From the NCBI GenBank assembly GCA_963817435.1, contig CAWFNY010000001.1:310001-374000 (forward strand): a DNA stretch of 64,000 bases, in the 5' to 3' direction. The notes below the pieces were generated by a model. It had not been told where the DNA came from. It did no database searches and saw nothing but the letters and a program-made list of their open reading frames with translations. The translations under genes were made by a program, and so were the position numbers. The DNA comes from JADJOM01 sp963817435 (GTDB lineage: Bacteria; Gemmatimonadota; Gemmatimonadetes; Gemmatimonadales; GWC2-71-9). Shown piece by piece: positions 45,094 to 54,318 of the stretch. The first letter of the stretch is position 1, and every line of letters starts with the position of its first letter.

Positions 45094-46514
45094 CCATCCT
45101 GAATAGCATCTGGCCCCTCGCCGTCACCCTCGGCGTCCTCATCTTCGTGCACGAGCTCGGGCATTTCCTCGCGGCGAAGTGGGCCGGGATCCGGGTGCAC
45201 CGATTCGCCGTCGGCATGGGCAACCCGGTGCCGTGGCTGTCGTTCCGCCGGGGCGACACGGAGTATGCGATCTGCTGGCTCCCGCTCGGTGGCTACGTCA
45301 AGATGGCGACCCGCGAGGAGGGCAGCACCTCGAGCGCGCTGGAGGGCGGTGCGCCTGACGACGGGCTCCTTCCCGGCGAGTCGCCGGTGCGCGAGGACGA
45401 GTTCTTCGAGGCAAAGCCGGTGTGGAAGCGGATGATCGTGATCATGGCCGGCGTGACCATGAACGTGCTCTTCGCGTGGTTCGCGTTCACCTATCTGAGC
45501 GCCAAGACCGGCGAACAGCTCGAGCCGACCACGACGATCGGCCGGGTGAACACAGACAGTCTGCCGGCGGGCGCCGAGGCGCTCGCTCAGCTCAAGACCG
45601 GTGACCGCGTGGTGCTCATCAACGGCGATACGGCGCGGTCCTGGGAGGATGTGACCCTGGGGCTCGCCTCGGGCTCGCGTGACACGGTCACCCTGAATCT
45701 CGCTGACGGCCGGGAGCTCCGTCTCCCCATCCATCCGGCCGCGCTCGAAGAGCGCTACCGCGCATCGCAGGCCCTGCTGCCGTTCCGCGCGCCGGTCATC
45801 GGCCAGATTCTGCCCGGGCGGCCGGCGGAAAAGGCCGGCCTGACGACCGGCGACACCGTGCGCGCGGTGAATGGCGATACGATCGTCCAGTGGTACGATC
45901 TCGTGGAGCACATCCGGGAGGGCGCGGGCCGGGAACTCACGCTGCGCGTGACGGGCAAGGCCGGGCCGAGAGAGATCCGCGTCACGCCGGAGGCCGAGCA
46001 GGAGCCCCAGGCAGGCGGCGGGACGCGAGCGGTCGGCAAGATCGGGGCGGGGCCGCTCGTGAGCCTGACCACCCGTCCATATACGGGGCTCCAGGCACTC
46101 GGTGCGGGGTGGCACGCGACCCGCGCCGCCTCCACGCAGATCTTCCGCACGGTGCAGGGTCTGCTCTCCGCCAGGATCTCGAGCCGGGAGGTCGGCGGAC
46201 CGATTCTCATCGGGCAGATGGCGGCGCAGAGCGCGCGCCTCGGCTTCGATGCGTTGCTGGCACTGATGGCGCTCGTCTCGGTGAACCTGGCGGTGCTCAA
46301 CCTGCTGCCGGTGCCGGTCCTCGACGGCGGCCAGTTCATGTTCCTCCTCGCCGAGGGCGTGCTGCGCCGGCCGCTGTCGCTCAAGCTGCGGGAGCGCCTG
46401 ACCCTGGTGGGCCTGGTGCTCATCATCATGCTGATGGTGCTCGCGTTCTCCAATGACTTCGTCCGCAACTGGGACAGCATCACCGGGTTCGTCCGGGGCA
46501 TCTTCCCGAGCTAG
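45090..46514 (+). CDS. rseP: site-2 intramembrane zinc metalloprotease (RseP/RIP)
   Basis: A 474-residue membrane protease that cuts regulatory proteins in the lipid bilayer. The active site HELGHF is in the first span (near residue 22), PDZ-like regions lie at about 150-240 and 225-300 ('ILPGRPAEKAGLTTGDTV'), and the second metal motif 'NLLPVPVLDGGQF' is near residue 405. The GTG start overlaps the dxr stop (GTGA). It is usual in this uppS-cdsA-dxr-rseP group. Its substrate (an anti-sigma factor or signal peptides) is not visible here. Confidence 0.94.
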   Translation: MTILNSIWPLAVTLGVLIFVHELGHFLAAKWAGIRVHRFAVGMGNPVPWLSFRRGDTEYAICWLPLGGYVKMATREEGSTSSALEGGAPDDGLLPGESPVREDEFFEAKPVWKRMIVIMAGVTMNVLFAWFAFTYLSAKTGEQLEPTTTIGRVNTDSLPAGAEALAQLKTGDRVVLINGDTARSWEDVTLGLASGSRDTVTLNLADGRELRLPIHPAALEERYRASQALLPFRAPVIGQILPGRPAEKAGLTTGDTVRAVNGDTIVQWYDLVEHIREGAGRELTLRVTGKAGPREIRVTPEAEQEPQAGGGTRAVGKIGAGPLVSLTTRPYTGLQALGAGWHATRAASTQIFRTVQGLLSARISSREVGGPILIGQMAAQSARLGFDALLALMALVSVNLAVLNLLPVPVLDGGQFMFLLAEGVLRRPLSLKLRERLTLVGLVLIIMLMVLAFSNDFVRNWDSITGFVRGIFPS

Positions 46515-46678
46515 CAGCGCCCGGGCTGGCACGCCTGCTGCACAGGCCCGGCCCGGGCCGCAGAACCCGGTGCGGGTTCCCCGGGTCGAGTTCCCGAAGG
46601 ACAGGTCTGGCGGGTCATCCTGTCCCCGACGACATTCTGTCCCCTGTATTCTCTCCGTCGAATCGTGCACACATAGCC

Positions 46679-47620
46679 ATGACACTTCTTGCGCTCGAGG
46701 CAGTCACCAAACGCTACGGCAGCGTGACCGCGGTGGATGGTGTGACCTTCTCCGTGGACCGGGGTCAGGTGGTCGGTTTCCTGGGCCCGAACGGGGCGGG
46801 GAAGTCGACCACCATGCGTATGATCACCCAGTATCACGAGCCGGACGCCGGCCGGATTCTCTTCGATGGCGTGCCGCTGGCGGAGGCCGGACGTGAGGCC
46901 AAGCGCCGGGTCGGGTATCTCCCGGAGAACAACCCGCTCTATACCGACATGCTGGTGTCGGAGTATGTCGGCTTCGTCGGGAAGCTCCGGGACCTGGCAG
47001 GCCAGACGCTCGCCGTGGCGACGGACGAAGCCGTCGCGGCCACCGGGATCGAGCCGGTGTACAACCGGCCGATCGGTGAGCTGTCGAAGGGATACCGCCA
47101 GCGGGTCGGGCTGGCCGCCGCGATCCTGCACAAGCCCGATCTGCTGGTGCTCGACGAGCCGACCGAAGGTCTCGATCCCAATCAGCGGGTCGAGATCCGG
47201 AAGCTGATCAACGATCTCGGCCGCGACCGCACTGTCATTCTCTCGACCCACATCCTCTCCGAGGTTCAGCATGTCGCGTCGCGGCTGCTGATCATCAATC
47301 GGGGGAAGCTGGCCGCCGACGGTCCCGTGGCGGATCTCATCGCGCAGGCGGGCGGGAGTGTGCACCTCTCCGTCGAGGCGGAAGGGGCGGGCGTGGTCGA
47401 GCGGTTGCGCGGGCTTGCAGGTGTGGTGGCTGCGGAGCCGGCAGAACCGGTTGCCGGACGGGTGAAGGTCCGCCTGACAGCCTCAGCCGCGAAGGATCTG
47501 CGCCCGGAGATCTTCCGTCTGGCGGCGCAGTCGGGATGGACCCTCTACGAACTGCACCAGGAGGCGGGCAGCCTCGAGGATCTCTTCCGGCAGCTCACCG
47601 GAAAGGCGGAGACCGCATGA
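46679..47620 (+). CDS. ABC transporter ATPase (GldA/NosF-like)
   Basis: A 313-residue ATP-binding subunit. Walker A is GPNGAGKSTT (near residue 38), the ABC signature 'ELSKGYRQRVGLA' and Walker B 'LLVLDEPTEGLDPNQ' are intact. The C-terminal about 90 residues are an extra domain like DUF4162. It overlaps the permease gene by 4 bp. Together the three genes resemble the GldA-GldF-GldG gliding/export module of Bacteroidota. Confidence 0.92.
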   Translation: MTLLALEAVTKRYGSVTAVDGVTFSVDRGQVVGFLGPNGAGKSTTMRMITQYHEPDAGRILFDGVPLAEAGREAKRRVGYLPENNPLYTDMLVSEYVGFVGKLRDLAGQTLAVATDEAVAATGIEPVYNRPIGELSKGYRQRVGLAAAILHKPDLLVLDEPTEGLDPNQRVEIRKLINDLGRDRTVILSTHILSEVQHVASRLLIINRGKLAADGPVADLIAQAGGSVHLSVEAEGAGVVERLRGLAGVVAAEPAEPVAGRVKVRLTASAAKDLRPEIFRLAAQSGWTLYELHQEAGSLEDLFRQLTGKAETA

Positions 47621-49860
47621 AGGCCATCATGACCATCGCGCGCCGGGAGCTCAAGGCGCTGTTCGACAATCCTGCCGGCTACGTGCTGCTGGTGGTGTTT
47701 CTCGTCATCAACGATTTCCTGTTCTTCCGGCAGGTCTACCTGACCAACTCGGCGACGCTCCGTCCGATGATGGATACGCTGCCGTGGCTGATGCTCTTCT
47801 TCGTGCCCGCCGTCGCGATGCGCACGCTGGCCGAGGACACGCGTACCGGGCAGCTGGAAGTGCTGCTCTCGCAGCCCATCACCGAGTTCGAGCTGCTGGT
47901 CGGCAAATACCTCGGTGCCGTGTTCTTCCTCTGGACTGGGCTGCTGCTGACGCTGCCCATCCCGCTCGGACTTTCCCTGGGCGCGGAACTGCCCTGGGGT
48001 CCCGTCGTCGCGCAGTATGTCGGCGCCATGCTGTTCGCCGCAGGCTTCGCGGGCGTGGGTGTCTGGGCTTCGTGCATCACCCGGAGCCAGATCACGGCCT
48101 TCATCGTCGCCGTCGCCGTGATGTTCCTGCTGGTGCTGGTCGGGCTCAACCCGCTCGTGGTGGGGCTCCCGCCGCAACTCGGCCTCATCGCGGCCCGTCT
48201 CGGGGTCCTCGCACATTTCGACAGCATTGGCCGAGGGGTGATCGACCTCCGGGATGCGGTCTACTTCGTCTCGCTCGCGGCCATCTTTCTCACCCTCGCG
48301 TACGGCTCGCTGCTCGCCCGCAAGCTTGCGGTCGGGCAGGGCGCGGTGCGCCGGCTCCGCGTCGGCGTGCTGCTGCTCGCGGCTGTGCTGGTGGTGGTGA
48401 ACCTGCTGGGCAGCTACATCAGCGGCCGCATCGACCTCACGCCTGGACATGCCTATACGCTCGCCCCGGCGACCCGGACGCTGGTGTCGTCGCTGGATGA
48501 CATCGTCACCATCAAGCTGTTCGCCTCCAGTGAACTGCCGGCGGAAGTCGCGCTCATGAAGCGCGACCTGGACGATCTGCTCGGGGACCTGCGTTCGGCC
48601 GGGAAGGGCAAGATCAAGGTGGTCGAGAAGGATCCGGCGGAGGACCCTGCGGCCAGGCAGGACGCGCAATCCTTCGGCGTGCAGCCGGTGCAGTTCAACG
48701 TGGTCGGGAAGTCGGAGCTGCAGGTCAAGGAAGGGTATCTCGGTCTGGTCATTCAGTACGCCGACGCCAACGAGGCCATTCCGTTCGTGCGGCGCACCGA
48801 CGATCTCGAGTACCGGATCGCCGCGGCGATCCGTGGCCTGACCCGCAGGCAGAAGCCCGTCGTCGGGCTGATTGCCGCGATGGATGACTGGGGCCGGGAT
48901 GGCAGGGTCTTCGGCATTCTGCAGGAGCAGCTCGCGAAGAGTTATACCGTGCGGCCGATCTCGCTCGGGGACTCCACGGCGCCGAGCGATTCGATCCGGA
49001 CGCTCATCATCGCCGGCCAGCCGGACAGTCTGAGCGGCGCGGTGCGGCAGTGGTTCGAGCGGTTCTTCGCCCGCGGCGGCAGCGCGCTCATCATGACGAC
49101 CGGCGCGCCGATCGAGGGCCGGGCGCCCAAGGCGAGCGGCCGGGAACCGGTCTGGAATTCCCTGATCGCGCAGTTCGGCGTGAAGGTGCGCCCGGATCTG
49201 GTGTACGACCTGTCATCCAATCAGCTGGTGCCGGTGCCAGGGCCGGGCGGCGGACAGGTGTTCCAGCCGTATCCGTTCTGGGTTCGCGCCCAGCCAGGTG
49301 GCGAAACGGTCGTCACCGACGGGGTCGGCGAGATCTTCCTGCCGTGGGTGAGCAGCATCGAGATGCTGAAGAACGCGCGCACCATCGTGCGCCCGATTCT
49401 CAGGACCAGCCGGATGGGCGGAATCGCCGAGGGGGACATCGACCTGACGCCGACGAGAGACTTCCCGTCGTTCGATCTCAAGCCGCGCGTCGTCGGCGCC
49501 ATGGTCCAGCCCGCGCCGGGTGACTCGACCGGACCACGGGGCCGGCTGGTGCTGGTGGGCAACATGGAATTCGCCACGGACCGGTACGCCGGCAGCGCGC
49601 AGGAGAACGCCGTTCTCGCGCTGAACGCCGTGGACTGGCTCTCGCAGGACGAATCGCTGATCTCCATCCGCAGCCGGGATCGCAGGCCGCCGCGGCTGCT
49701 GTTCGCGACGCCCACGGTCCAGGAGGGCGTCAAGTACGTCAACATCATCGGGGTGCCGCTGCTGATCGCGGTCTTCGGCGCGCTCCGCCTGCTCAACCGC
49801 CGCCGGCGGGCGCTGACCCCGTGGGCGCCGCTCGCGGGCGCTCGTGGGGAGGTCGCATGA
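47617..49860 (+). CDS. fused ABC permease (GldF-like) and GldG-like substrate-binding-type protein
   Basis: A 747-residue fusion. Residues 1-250 hold six hydrophobic segments of an ABC-2 type permease ('FNVVFLVI'-like spans, 'RTLAEDTRTGQLEVLLSQPI'). After a further span, residues about 265-700 form the periplasmic GldG/DUF4350-like domain ('RIDLTPGHAYTLAPATR', 'IIAGQPDSLSGAVRQWFERF'), and a last span anchors the C-terminus near residue 715. In Bacteroidota GldF and GldG are separate proteins. The neighbouring ATPase and the downstream DUF4340-like gene overlap it by 4 bp on each side. Confidence 0.88.
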   Translation: MKAIMTIARRELKALFDNPAGYVLLVVFLVINDFLFFRQVYLTNSATLRPMMDTLPWLMLFFVPAVAMRTLAEDTRTGQLEVLLSQPITEFELLVGKYLGAVFFLWTGLLLTLPIPLGLSLGAELPWGPVVAQYVGAMLFAAGFAGVGVWASCITRSQITAFIVAVAVMFLLVLVGLNPLVVGLPPQLGLIAARLGVLAHFDSIGRGVIDLRDAVYFVSLAAIFLTLAYGSLLARKLAVGQGAVRRLRVGVLLLAAVLVVVNLLGSYISGRIDLTPGHAYTLAPATRTLVSSLDDIVTIKLFASSELPAEVALMKRDLDDLLGDLRSAGKGKIKVVEKDPAEDPAARQDAQSFGVQPVQFNVVGKSELQVKEGYLGLVIQYADANEAIPFVRRTDDLEYRIAAAIRGLTRRQKPVVGLIAAMDDWGRDGRVFGILQEQLAKSYTVRPISLGDSTAPSDSIRTLIIAGQPDSLSGAVRQWFERFFARGGSALIMTTGAPIEGRAPKASGREPVWNSLIAQFGVKVRPDLVYDLSSNQLVPVPGPGGGQVFQPYPFWVRAQPGGETVVTDGVGEIFLPWVSSIEMLKNARTIVRPILRTSRMGGIAEGDIDLTPTRDFPSFDLKPRVVGAMVQPAPGDSTGPRGRLVLVGNMEFATDRYAGSAQENAVLALNAVDWLSQDESLISIRSRDRRPPRLLFATPTVQEGVKYVNIIGVPLLIAVFGALRLLNRRRRALTPWAPLAGARGEVA

Positions 49861-50762
49861 GTCCCAAGGTGCTCCAGCGGATCGCGCTGGTCCTCGTCTT
49901 CGCCCTCGGTCTCTGGCTGGCCCTCAATTTCTTTGGCGCCGGCAAGCGGGATGACGCCGGGCGCCTGACACTGCCCGCGCTGACGGCGGGCGCGGTGGAG
50001 CGGATCAGCCTGGCGGAGACGTCCGACTCGCTGACCCTCGTGAAGCAGGGCGACGGATGGCAGGTGAACGGAGCCCCGGCGTCGAGCAAGGCCGTCCAGG
50101 AATTCCTCGATGCCTCGGGGGACACCACCGCCGAGAGCGAACTCACCGCGCAGAGCACGGCCTCGCACGCGCGGCTCGGCGTCGATTCCGTGGCTGGCAG
50201 ACGGCTGACCATTGTGGGGGGAGGGAAGCCGCTGGTCGACCTCGTTGTGGGGAATCGCGGTCCCGATCTCAACGGGTTCTATGTCCGCCGCGCCGGCGCG
50301 CCCGATGTGTATCTGCTGCGGGGCCGATTCGCGGAAATGCTCTCGCGGGGTGAGGGCGAATGGCGGGAACGGCAACTGGCGGACGTGAAGCCGGACAGCA
50401 TCGCGAAGGTCGAGGTTCGGCGCGGCAAGACGCACTGGACGATGACCCGAACGGGCGCCTCCTGGTCGCTTGGCAGCCACTCCGCCGATTCGACGAAGGT
50501 CGCGCGGTTTCTCTCGGTATTTGGCGACTTGCGCGCCGCAGGGTTCCCTGATCGCACGGAACGCGATTCCATCTCCTTCGCGGCGCCAGAGCGCACGGTC
50601 ACGCTGTCCGGCCCCAACGGGCAGCCGATTCTGGCCCTGGTGTTCGATTCCACACCCTCCGGGGCCTTCTGGGTGCGCCCGGCGACGGGCGGGCCGATCT
50701 ATCGTCTCGACGGGAAGACCACCTCGCTGGTGACGCCTGACGAGAGTTCCCTGCAGAAGTAG
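49857..50762 (+). CDS. DUF4340-like membrane-anchored protein
   Basis: A 301-residue protein with one N-terminal anchor (residues 8-26, RIALVLVFALGLWLALNFF) and a beta-rich periplasmic domain of two similar halves: 'SLTLVKQGDGWQVNGAPAS' and 'HWTMTRTGASWSLGSHSAD', each followed by a helix like 'AVQEFLDA' or 'KVARFLSVFGDL'. This is the repeated layout of DUF4340 proteins found with GldG. It starts in ATGA overlap with the fused permease. Confidence 0.85.
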   Translation: MSPKVLQRIALVLVFALGLWLALNFFGAGKRDDAGRLTLPALTAGAVERISLAETSDSLTLVKQGDGWQVNGAPASSKAVQEFLDASGDTTAESELTAQSTASHARLGVDSVAGRRLTIVGGGKPLVDLVVGNRGPDLNGFYVRRAGAPDVYLLRGRFAEMLSRGEGEWRERQLADVKPDSIAKVEVRRGKTHWTMTRTGASWSLGSHSADSTKVARFLSVFGDLRAAGFPDRTERDSISFAAPERTVTLSGPNGQPILALVFDSTPSGAFWVRPATGGPIYRLDGKTTSLVTPDESSLQK

Positions 50763-50793
50763 GCACTGCGGAGCGCGTGTCGGAGGCAGCGGT

Positions 50794-50829
50794 GGGGCCG
50801 GAACGGCGATGCGTCGCTGCTCCGGCCCC
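50794..50829. terminator. hairpin between convergent genes
   Basis: An imperfect 16-bp stem (50794-50809 with 50814-50829, one mismatch and a wobble pair) with a TGCG loop fills the gap between the DUF4340-like gene and the kinase stop at 50830. Confidence 0.65.
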
Positions 50830-51768
50830 TTACCACACCTTCCACCAGCCTTTCTTCTTCTTTTCCTCCTCCTCGCTCCTCACTGTCTTCGAGTCCCGCA
50901 GATACCCATCGGGCACCGGAATGTCCCCGGTGGCCCGGCCATGCGCGGAGGCATCTGCAAGGTCATCGAGAAGGGCGGCCGCGGATGGGTAACGATCGTC
51001 CGGATGCTTGGCGAGCAGGCGGAGGACGACCCGTTCCATCCGCTTCGAGATTCCGGCGTCGCGGTTGCGCAGTGGTTCGGGGGTGTCCTCGACGTGCATC
51101 CGCGCGAGTTCGAACCAATCCCGCGACTTGAACGGCACTTCACCGGTCAGCATCCGGTAGAGCATGATGCCGAGAGAATACAGGTCCGAGCGCCCGTCAA
51201 TGGGGCGCCCCTGGGCCTGTTCCGGCGAGATGTAGGCGGGAGTCCCGATCGTCATCATGAATCCCGTGGCCGCAACGTACCCGCTGACGGCCCGCGCGAT
51301 CCCGAAGTCCGTGATCACAGGGCGGAGGTCGCCGGCGAGCAGGATGTTATCGGGCTTGATGTCGCGGTGGAGGATGTTGCGCTCGTGGGCAAAGGCCAGC
51401 GCCTGAGTCACCCCCACGCCAAGCCGGACGGCCTCGGGCTCCGTGAGTCGACTCTCGCGGGTCAGCCGTGCATTCAGGTTGTCGGGATGGAGTTCCATGG
51501 AGAAGAAGGCGACACCGGGGTCGGTTCCCACCTCCTCGATGTGGACGATGTTGGGGTGCACCAGCCCCGCGGCGAAGGCTGCTTCCTGGCGGAACCGGCT
51601 CTCGAAGGCAGGGTCGCTTCCGTACCTTGGCTTCAAGACCTTGAGGGCAAAGGACTTGCCATCATCCCGGTCGGCCGAGTAGACCCAGGCAAAGCCGCCT
51701 TGACCGAGCAGGGCGGTCAGGGTGTAGCGGCCGAACCGGGAGCCGGGGAGCGGCGCGTCGCTGCTCAT
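50830..51768 (-). CDS. soluble Ser/Thr protein kinase
   Basis: A 312-residue kinase of the bacterial Hanks type. It has the Gly-rich loop 'LGQGGFAWVYSA', the Lys in 'FALKVLK', the catalytic loop 'ILHRDIKPDNILL', 'ITDFGIAR' and the activation-segment 'GTPAYISPEQAQG'. After the catalytic domain (about residue 275) there is only a short tail with EEEEKKKKGWWKVW, no membrane span and no PASTA domain. The tail may attach the protein to the membrane or be a docking motif. It is divergent from rpsO. Confidence 0.92.
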   Translation of the reverse strand: MSSDAPLPGSRFGRYTLTALLGQGGFAWVYSADRDDGKSFALKVLKPRYGSDPAFESRFRQEAAFAAGLVHPNIVHIEEVGTDPGVAFFSMELHPDNLNARLTRESRLTEPEAVRLGVGVTQALAFAHERNILHRDIKPDNILLAGDLRPVITDFGIARAVSGYVAATGFMMTIGTPAYISPEQAQGRPIDGRSDLYSLGIMLYRMLTGEVPFKSRDWFELARMHVEDTPEPLRNRDAGISKRMERVVLRLLAKHPDDRYPSAAALLDDLADASAHGRATGDIPVPDGYLRDSKTVRSEEEEKKKKGWWKVW

Positions 51769-51775
51769 TGCGGGG

Positions 51776-51807
51776 TTGCCCGAGAGGGGAGCGTGGGGTT
51801 AGTTTGT
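51776..51807 (+). promoter_or_regulatory. putative promoter of rpsO-pnp
   Basis: TTG (51776-51778) and TAGTTTG (51800-51806) are separated by 21 bases; the second element matches TAnnTTTG closely. It overlaps the start region of the divergent kinase gene by proximity. The rpsO ATG lies about 70 bp downstream. Confidence 0.6.
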
Positions 51808-51874
51808 TGAGCTATCGACGATTACGTTTCGCGGGGCCTCGCCCCACCGCACGTGCCAAGAGGATACACGCAGC

Positions 51875-52135
51875 ATGGGTTTTGACAAGCAGGCGATCAT
51901 CGCCAAGCAGCGGTTGCACGAGACGGACACCGGTTCGGCCAAGGTCCAGATCTCTCTCCTGACTGAGCGGATCAACTCGCTCACCGACCACTTTCGGACT
52001 CACGCCAAGGATCACCACGGTCGCCGTGGGCTCCTCAAGATGGTGGGGACCCGTCGTCGGTTGCTGAATTATCTGAAGCAAAACGACCTGGCGACCTACC
52101 GGGCGTTGATCGATCAGCTCGGGCTTCGCCACTAA
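51875..52135 (+). CDS. rpsO: 30S ribosomal protein S15
   Basis: An 86-residue helical small-subunit protein. 'TDTGSAKVQISLLTERINSL' and 'HAKDHHGRRGLLKMVGTRRR' are the family motifs. It is followed by a hairpin and pnp, the conserved rpsO-pnp pair. Confidence 0.97.
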   Translation: MGFDKQAIIAKQRLHETDTGSAKVQISLLTERINSLTDHFRTHAKDHHGRRGLLKMVGTRRRLLNYLKQNDLATYRALIDQLGLRH

Positions 52136-52154
52136 CCAGCCCGCACGAGCCAGG

Positions 52155-52187
52155 GCGTCTCAGCCATCACGGCCGGGACGCCCTTCA
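52155..52187 (+). other. rpsO-pnp intercistronic stem-loop
   Basis: An 8-bp or longer stem AGGGCGTC with GACGCCCT (about 52155-52162 and 52180-52187) closes a GC-rich loop. In E. coli the equivalent region holds an RNase III site and a terminator. Here there is no U-tract, so it is more likely a processing or stability element. Confidence 0.5.
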
Positions 52188-52219
52188 ACCTATTGGGGCC
52201 CCAGAGACAGGAACAGGTC

Positions 52220-54307
52220 GTGACCGTACATCGCATCGAGACGCAGTTCGCCGGCCGCCCGCTCATCCTCGAGTCCGGCCGCTTCGCCAAGCAGGCCTCC
52301 GGATCGGCCTACCTCCAATTCGGTGACACCGCGGTCCTCGCCGCGATCACCGTCTCCCCGAATCAGTCGACGCTGCCCTTCTTCCCGCTCACGGTCGAAT
52401 ACCGCGAGAAGACCTACGCTGCCGGCAAGATCCCGGGTGGCTTCCTCAAGCGCGAGGGCCGCCCGAGCGACAAGGAGATCCTCGCCTCGCGGGTCATCGA
52501 CCGGTCGATCCGTCCGCTCTTCCCCGAGGGTTTCAAGAACGAAGTCCAGGTGTTCGTGACCGTGGTGTCCGCCGACCAGGAAAACGACGCCGACGTCCTC
52601 GGCGTGGTCGCGGCTTCGATCGCCCTGTCGGCCTCGACGGTGCCGTGGAACGGTCCGATCGCGGCGGTGCGCGTCGGCAAGGTTGATGGCAACTGGATTC
52701 TGAACCCGACCTTCCAGCAGCTCGAGTTCTCCTCGCTCGATTTCACGGTGAGTGGCAGCGCCGATTCGATCATGATGGTCGAGGGTGGCGCGCTCGAAAT
52801 CTCCGAGGCGGAGGTGCTCGAAGCGCTCAAGGTCGCGCAGAAGGGCCTCAAGGAGATCCTGGGACATGCCGACAAGGTGGTCGCCAAGGTCCGGAAGCCG
52901 AAGCTCGAGTGGGTCAAGGACGAGCCGGATGCCAAGCTGGTGAAGAAGGTGCGCGAGCTCGCCGAGGCCGATTTCGCCAAGGCGATCAACGCCAAGGACA
53001 AGCATGCGCGCGCGGCCAATGCCGAAGCGCTCAAGAAGAAGGTCAAGGAGGCGCTGGCCGAGGCGTATCCCGACGCGGGCAAGCAGATCTCCGCACTGCT
53101 CGAGGATATCGAGTACAAGGTGATGCGCGCGCAGGTGCTGGAGAAGGGCGAGCGGGTGGACGGCCGTGACTGCGACACGATCCGTCCGATCAGCATCGAG
53201 GCGGGACTCCTGCCCCGTACGCACGGCTCGGCGCTATTCCAGCGCGGCGAGACCCAGGCCCTAGTGGCGGTGACCCTCGGCACCCAGGACGACGAGCAGC
53301 GGATCGACAGCATCGATACCGCCGCCGAGTCCACCAAGTCGTTCATGCTGCACTACAATTTCCCGCCCTACTCCACTGGCGAAGTGAAGCCGATGCGCGG
53401 CACCAGCCGGCGCGAGATCGGCCACGGCGCGCTGGCGGAACGCGCGCTGCAGCCGCTGCTGCCTGACTACGAGAAGTTCCCCTATACTGTCCGCGTGGTG
53501 TCGGAGATCCTCGAGTCGAACGGCTCGTCCTCGATGGCGACGGTCTGCGGCGGTTCGCTGTCGCTGATGGATGCCGGCGTGCCGATGAAGGCCGCCTGTG
53601 CGGGCGTCGCGATGGGCCTCATCAAGGAAGGCAAGAAGATCGCCATCCTCACCGACATCCTCGGTTCCGAGGACGCGCTCGGCGACATGGACTTCAAGGT
53701 TGCCGGCACCACCAGCGGCATCACCTCGATCCAGATGGACATCAAGATCGAGGGCATGGATCTCAAGATCATGGAGCAGGCGCTGGAGAACGCCCGGAAG
53801 GGCCGGCTGCACATCCTGAAGGAGATGGCCAAGGCCCTCGATGCGCCGCGCCCGGAGATGTCGAAGTACGCGCCGCGGATCATCACGATCATGATCAACC
53901 CGTCGAAGATCGGTGATGTGATCGGGCCGAAGGGCAAGACGATCCGCGGCATCCAGGACGCGACCGGCGCGAAGATCAGCATCGATGACACCGGCCTGAT
54001 CACGATCGCGGCGGTCGGCGGTGAAGCGGGTGAGAAGGCCCGCCAGATGATCGCGTCGATGGTGGCCGAGCCGGAAGTCGGCAAGATCTACGAGGGCCCG
54101 GTGAAGAGCACCACCGCGTTCGGCGCCTTTGTCGAGATCATGCCCGGCGTGGAAGGACTTCTCCACATCAGCGAGCTGCAGCACGGCCGCACCGAGAAGA
54201 CCGAGGATGTCGTCAAGAAGGGCGACGTCGTGAAGGTCAAGCTGCTCGAGGTGGACGAAAAGGGCCGCATGAAGCTGTCCCGGAAGGCTCTCATCCCGAA
54301 GGAGTAA
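52220..54307 (+). CDS. pnp: polynucleotide phosphorylase
   Basis: A 695-residue 3'-5' exoribonuclease of the RNA degradosome. It has two RNase PH domains ('PLILESGRFAKQASGSAYL' and 'AGLLPRTHGSALFQRGETQ'), with 'DILGSEDALGDMDFKVAG' in the second. A KH domain ('IGPKGKTIRGIQDATGAKI', near 570) and an S1 domain ('STTAFGAFVEIMPGVEGLLH', near 630) follow. I start at the GTG at 52220, where homology begins. Confidence 0.97.
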   Translation: MTVHRIETQFAGRPLILESGRFAKQASGSAYLQFGDTAVLAAITVSPNQSTLPFFPLTVEYREKTYAAGKIPGGFLKREGRPSDKEILASRVIDRSIRPLFPEGFKNEVQVFVTVVSADQENDADVLGVVAASIALSASTVPWNGPIAAVRVGKVDGNWILNPTFQQLEFSSLDFTVSGSADSIMMVEGGALEISEAEVLEALKVAQKGLKEILGHADKVVAKVRKPKLEWVKDEPDAKLVKKVRELAEADFAKAINAKDKHARAANAEALKKKVKEALAEAYPDAGKQISALLEDIEYKVMRAQVLEKGERVDGRDCDTIRPISIEAGLLPRTHGSALFQRGETQALVAVTLGTQDDEQRIDSIDTAAESTKSFMLHYNFPPYSTGEVKPMRGTSRREIGHGALAERALQPLLPDYEKFPYTVRVVSEILESNGSSSMATVCGGSLSLMDAGVPMKAACAGVAMGLIKEGKKIAILTDILGSEDALGDMDFKVAGTTSGITSIQMDIKIEGMDLKIMEQALENARKGRLHILKEMAKALDAPRPEMSKYAPRIITIMINPSKIGDVIGPKGKTIRGIQDATGAKISIDDTGLITIAAVGGEAGEKARQMIASMVAEPEVGKIYEGPVKSTTAFGAFVEIMPGVEGLLHISELQHGRTEKTEDVVKKGDVVKVKLLEVDEKGRMKLSRKALIPKE

Positions 54308-54318
54308 GGCCGTCCCCC

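Noticed and set aside
44748..46685. Long minus-strand open frame over dxr and rseP
   Set aside because: Antisense shadow; no natural domain, Arg/His-rich.
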